From Eubacteriales bacterium (lineage in GTDB: Bacteria; Bacillota_A; Clostridia; Christensenellales; Aristaeellaceae): 53,424 bases of DNA. The stretch is from NCBI GenBank assembly GCA_029974035.1, contig JARKQG010000107.1, positions 1-53,424 of the forward strand, written 5' to 3'. Under the pieces are notes generated by a model. That model did not search any database and had not been told where the DNA came from. It saw nothing but the letters and a program-made list of their open reading frames with translations. Shown piece by piece: positions 53,257 to 53,424 of this stretch. Made by a program: the position numbers and the translations under genes. Within the stretch, counting starts at the first letter, position 1, and every line of letters starts with the position of its first letter.

Positions 53257-53284
53257 GGCCCGCCCCGGATACACGGGGCGGGCC
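53257..53284. terminator. Hairpin after the ANTAR gene
   Basis: GGCCCGCCCCG, a six-base loop (GATACA) and the exact complement form an 11-bp stem. The T run (TTTT) is on the minus strand, so it would work best as a terminator for a minus-strand gene to the right, and perhaps for both. Confidence 0.7.
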
Positions 53285-53296
53285 TCAGACCATCAA

Positions 53297-53337
53297 CAAA
53301 CGGCCACTTTCCGGGACGACCGGAGAGTGGCTGTTTG
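53297..53337. repeat. Second long hairpin near the right edge
   Basis: CAAACGGCCACTTTCCGG (53297-53314) pairs with CCGGAGAGTGGCTGTTTG (53320-53337), with only two non-Watson-Crick positions. Bases 53338-53424 are purine-rich with no gene seen. Confidence 0.6.
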
Positions 53338-53424
53338 CAAGAAGGCTGGAGGGAGGAAGAAAAACGGAAGGAAGAAGGGCCTGGCGAGCCTTTTCATGTT
53401 TTGAACCGCGGCGGTCAGGAAGGA

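Noticed and set aside
53257..53337. Paired hairpins as the RNA target of the ANTAR protein
   Set aside because: The loops (GATACA and GACGA) do not show the A..G pattern of ANTAR hexaloops, and they follow rather than precede the genes.

Overview
The window is a GC-rich (roughly two-thirds G+C), densely coded chromosomal segment of a sporulating-lineage Firmicute, most likely a high-GC clostridial relative. The reasons are a SpoIIP amidase, a Spo0A-like regulator, a YhcN/YlaJ-type lipoprotein, a WalJ-RlmH gene pair, a T-box leader before asnB, good SigA-type promoters (TTGACA/TATAAT, many with an extended TGn) and AGGAGG-type ribosome binding sites, some in front of TTG or GTG starts. No rRNA, tRNA, CRISPR array, prophage or insertion sequence was seen. 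The species cannot be named from the sequence.

Layout. 1-5954: an envelope block, with a truncated surface/CARDB-like protein, a MacB/FtsX-type permease, a small membrane protein, SpoIIP and an SH3 protein. 6107-7435: UDP-glucose dehydrogenase behind a clear promoter. 7501-9959: a MotA/TolQ/ExbB-like membrane protein paired with an OmpA-domain coiled-coil protein (ZorA/ZorB-like). 10011-14573: an operon of a membrane-anchored protein, DusB, WalJ, a CPBP protease, RlmH and a membrane protein, converging on a two-component system (14637-16624, minus). 16688-23675: a UBA-like membrane protein, an ABC-F ATPase, a FabG-like reductase, a Spo0A-like protein lacking the phosphoacceptor Asp, a TGS-nucleoside kinase and MtnA. 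23729-27746: a sporulation-type lipoprotein, then an aldo/keto reductase with kbl and tdh (threonine to glycine).

27872-42574 is the most interesting part: a DeoR/IolR-type regulator divergent from one long operon. The operon encodes a ribose-type ABC importer, IolE, IolB, IolD and IolG, followed without a break by an archaeal-type (type II) GAPDH homologue, an archaeal-type PGK homologue, a LarA-type nickel racemase homologue and a two-subunit transketolase. The kinase IolC and aldolase IolJ of the classical inositol pathway are absent from the cluster. I propose that the five extra enzymes replace them. 5-dehydro-2-deoxy-D-gluconate is a carboxylate analogue of xylulose 5-phosphate. A transketolase could split it to D-malic semialdehyde, an analogue of glyceraldehyde 3-phosphate. 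The GAPDH and PGK homologues would then give D-malate plus ATP, and the LarA homologue would racemise it to L-malate. This is inference, but it gives every gene in the operon a role.

42752-53244: an ABC exporter half-transporter; a LysM protein; an antiquitin-like aldehyde dehydrogenase, lysine 6-aminotransferase and SDR (lysine to 2-aminoadipate) with an ArgR-box-like palindrome upstream; asnB under an Asn-specific T-box; and glnA followed by an ANTAR protein. The last 180 bases hold only hairpins.
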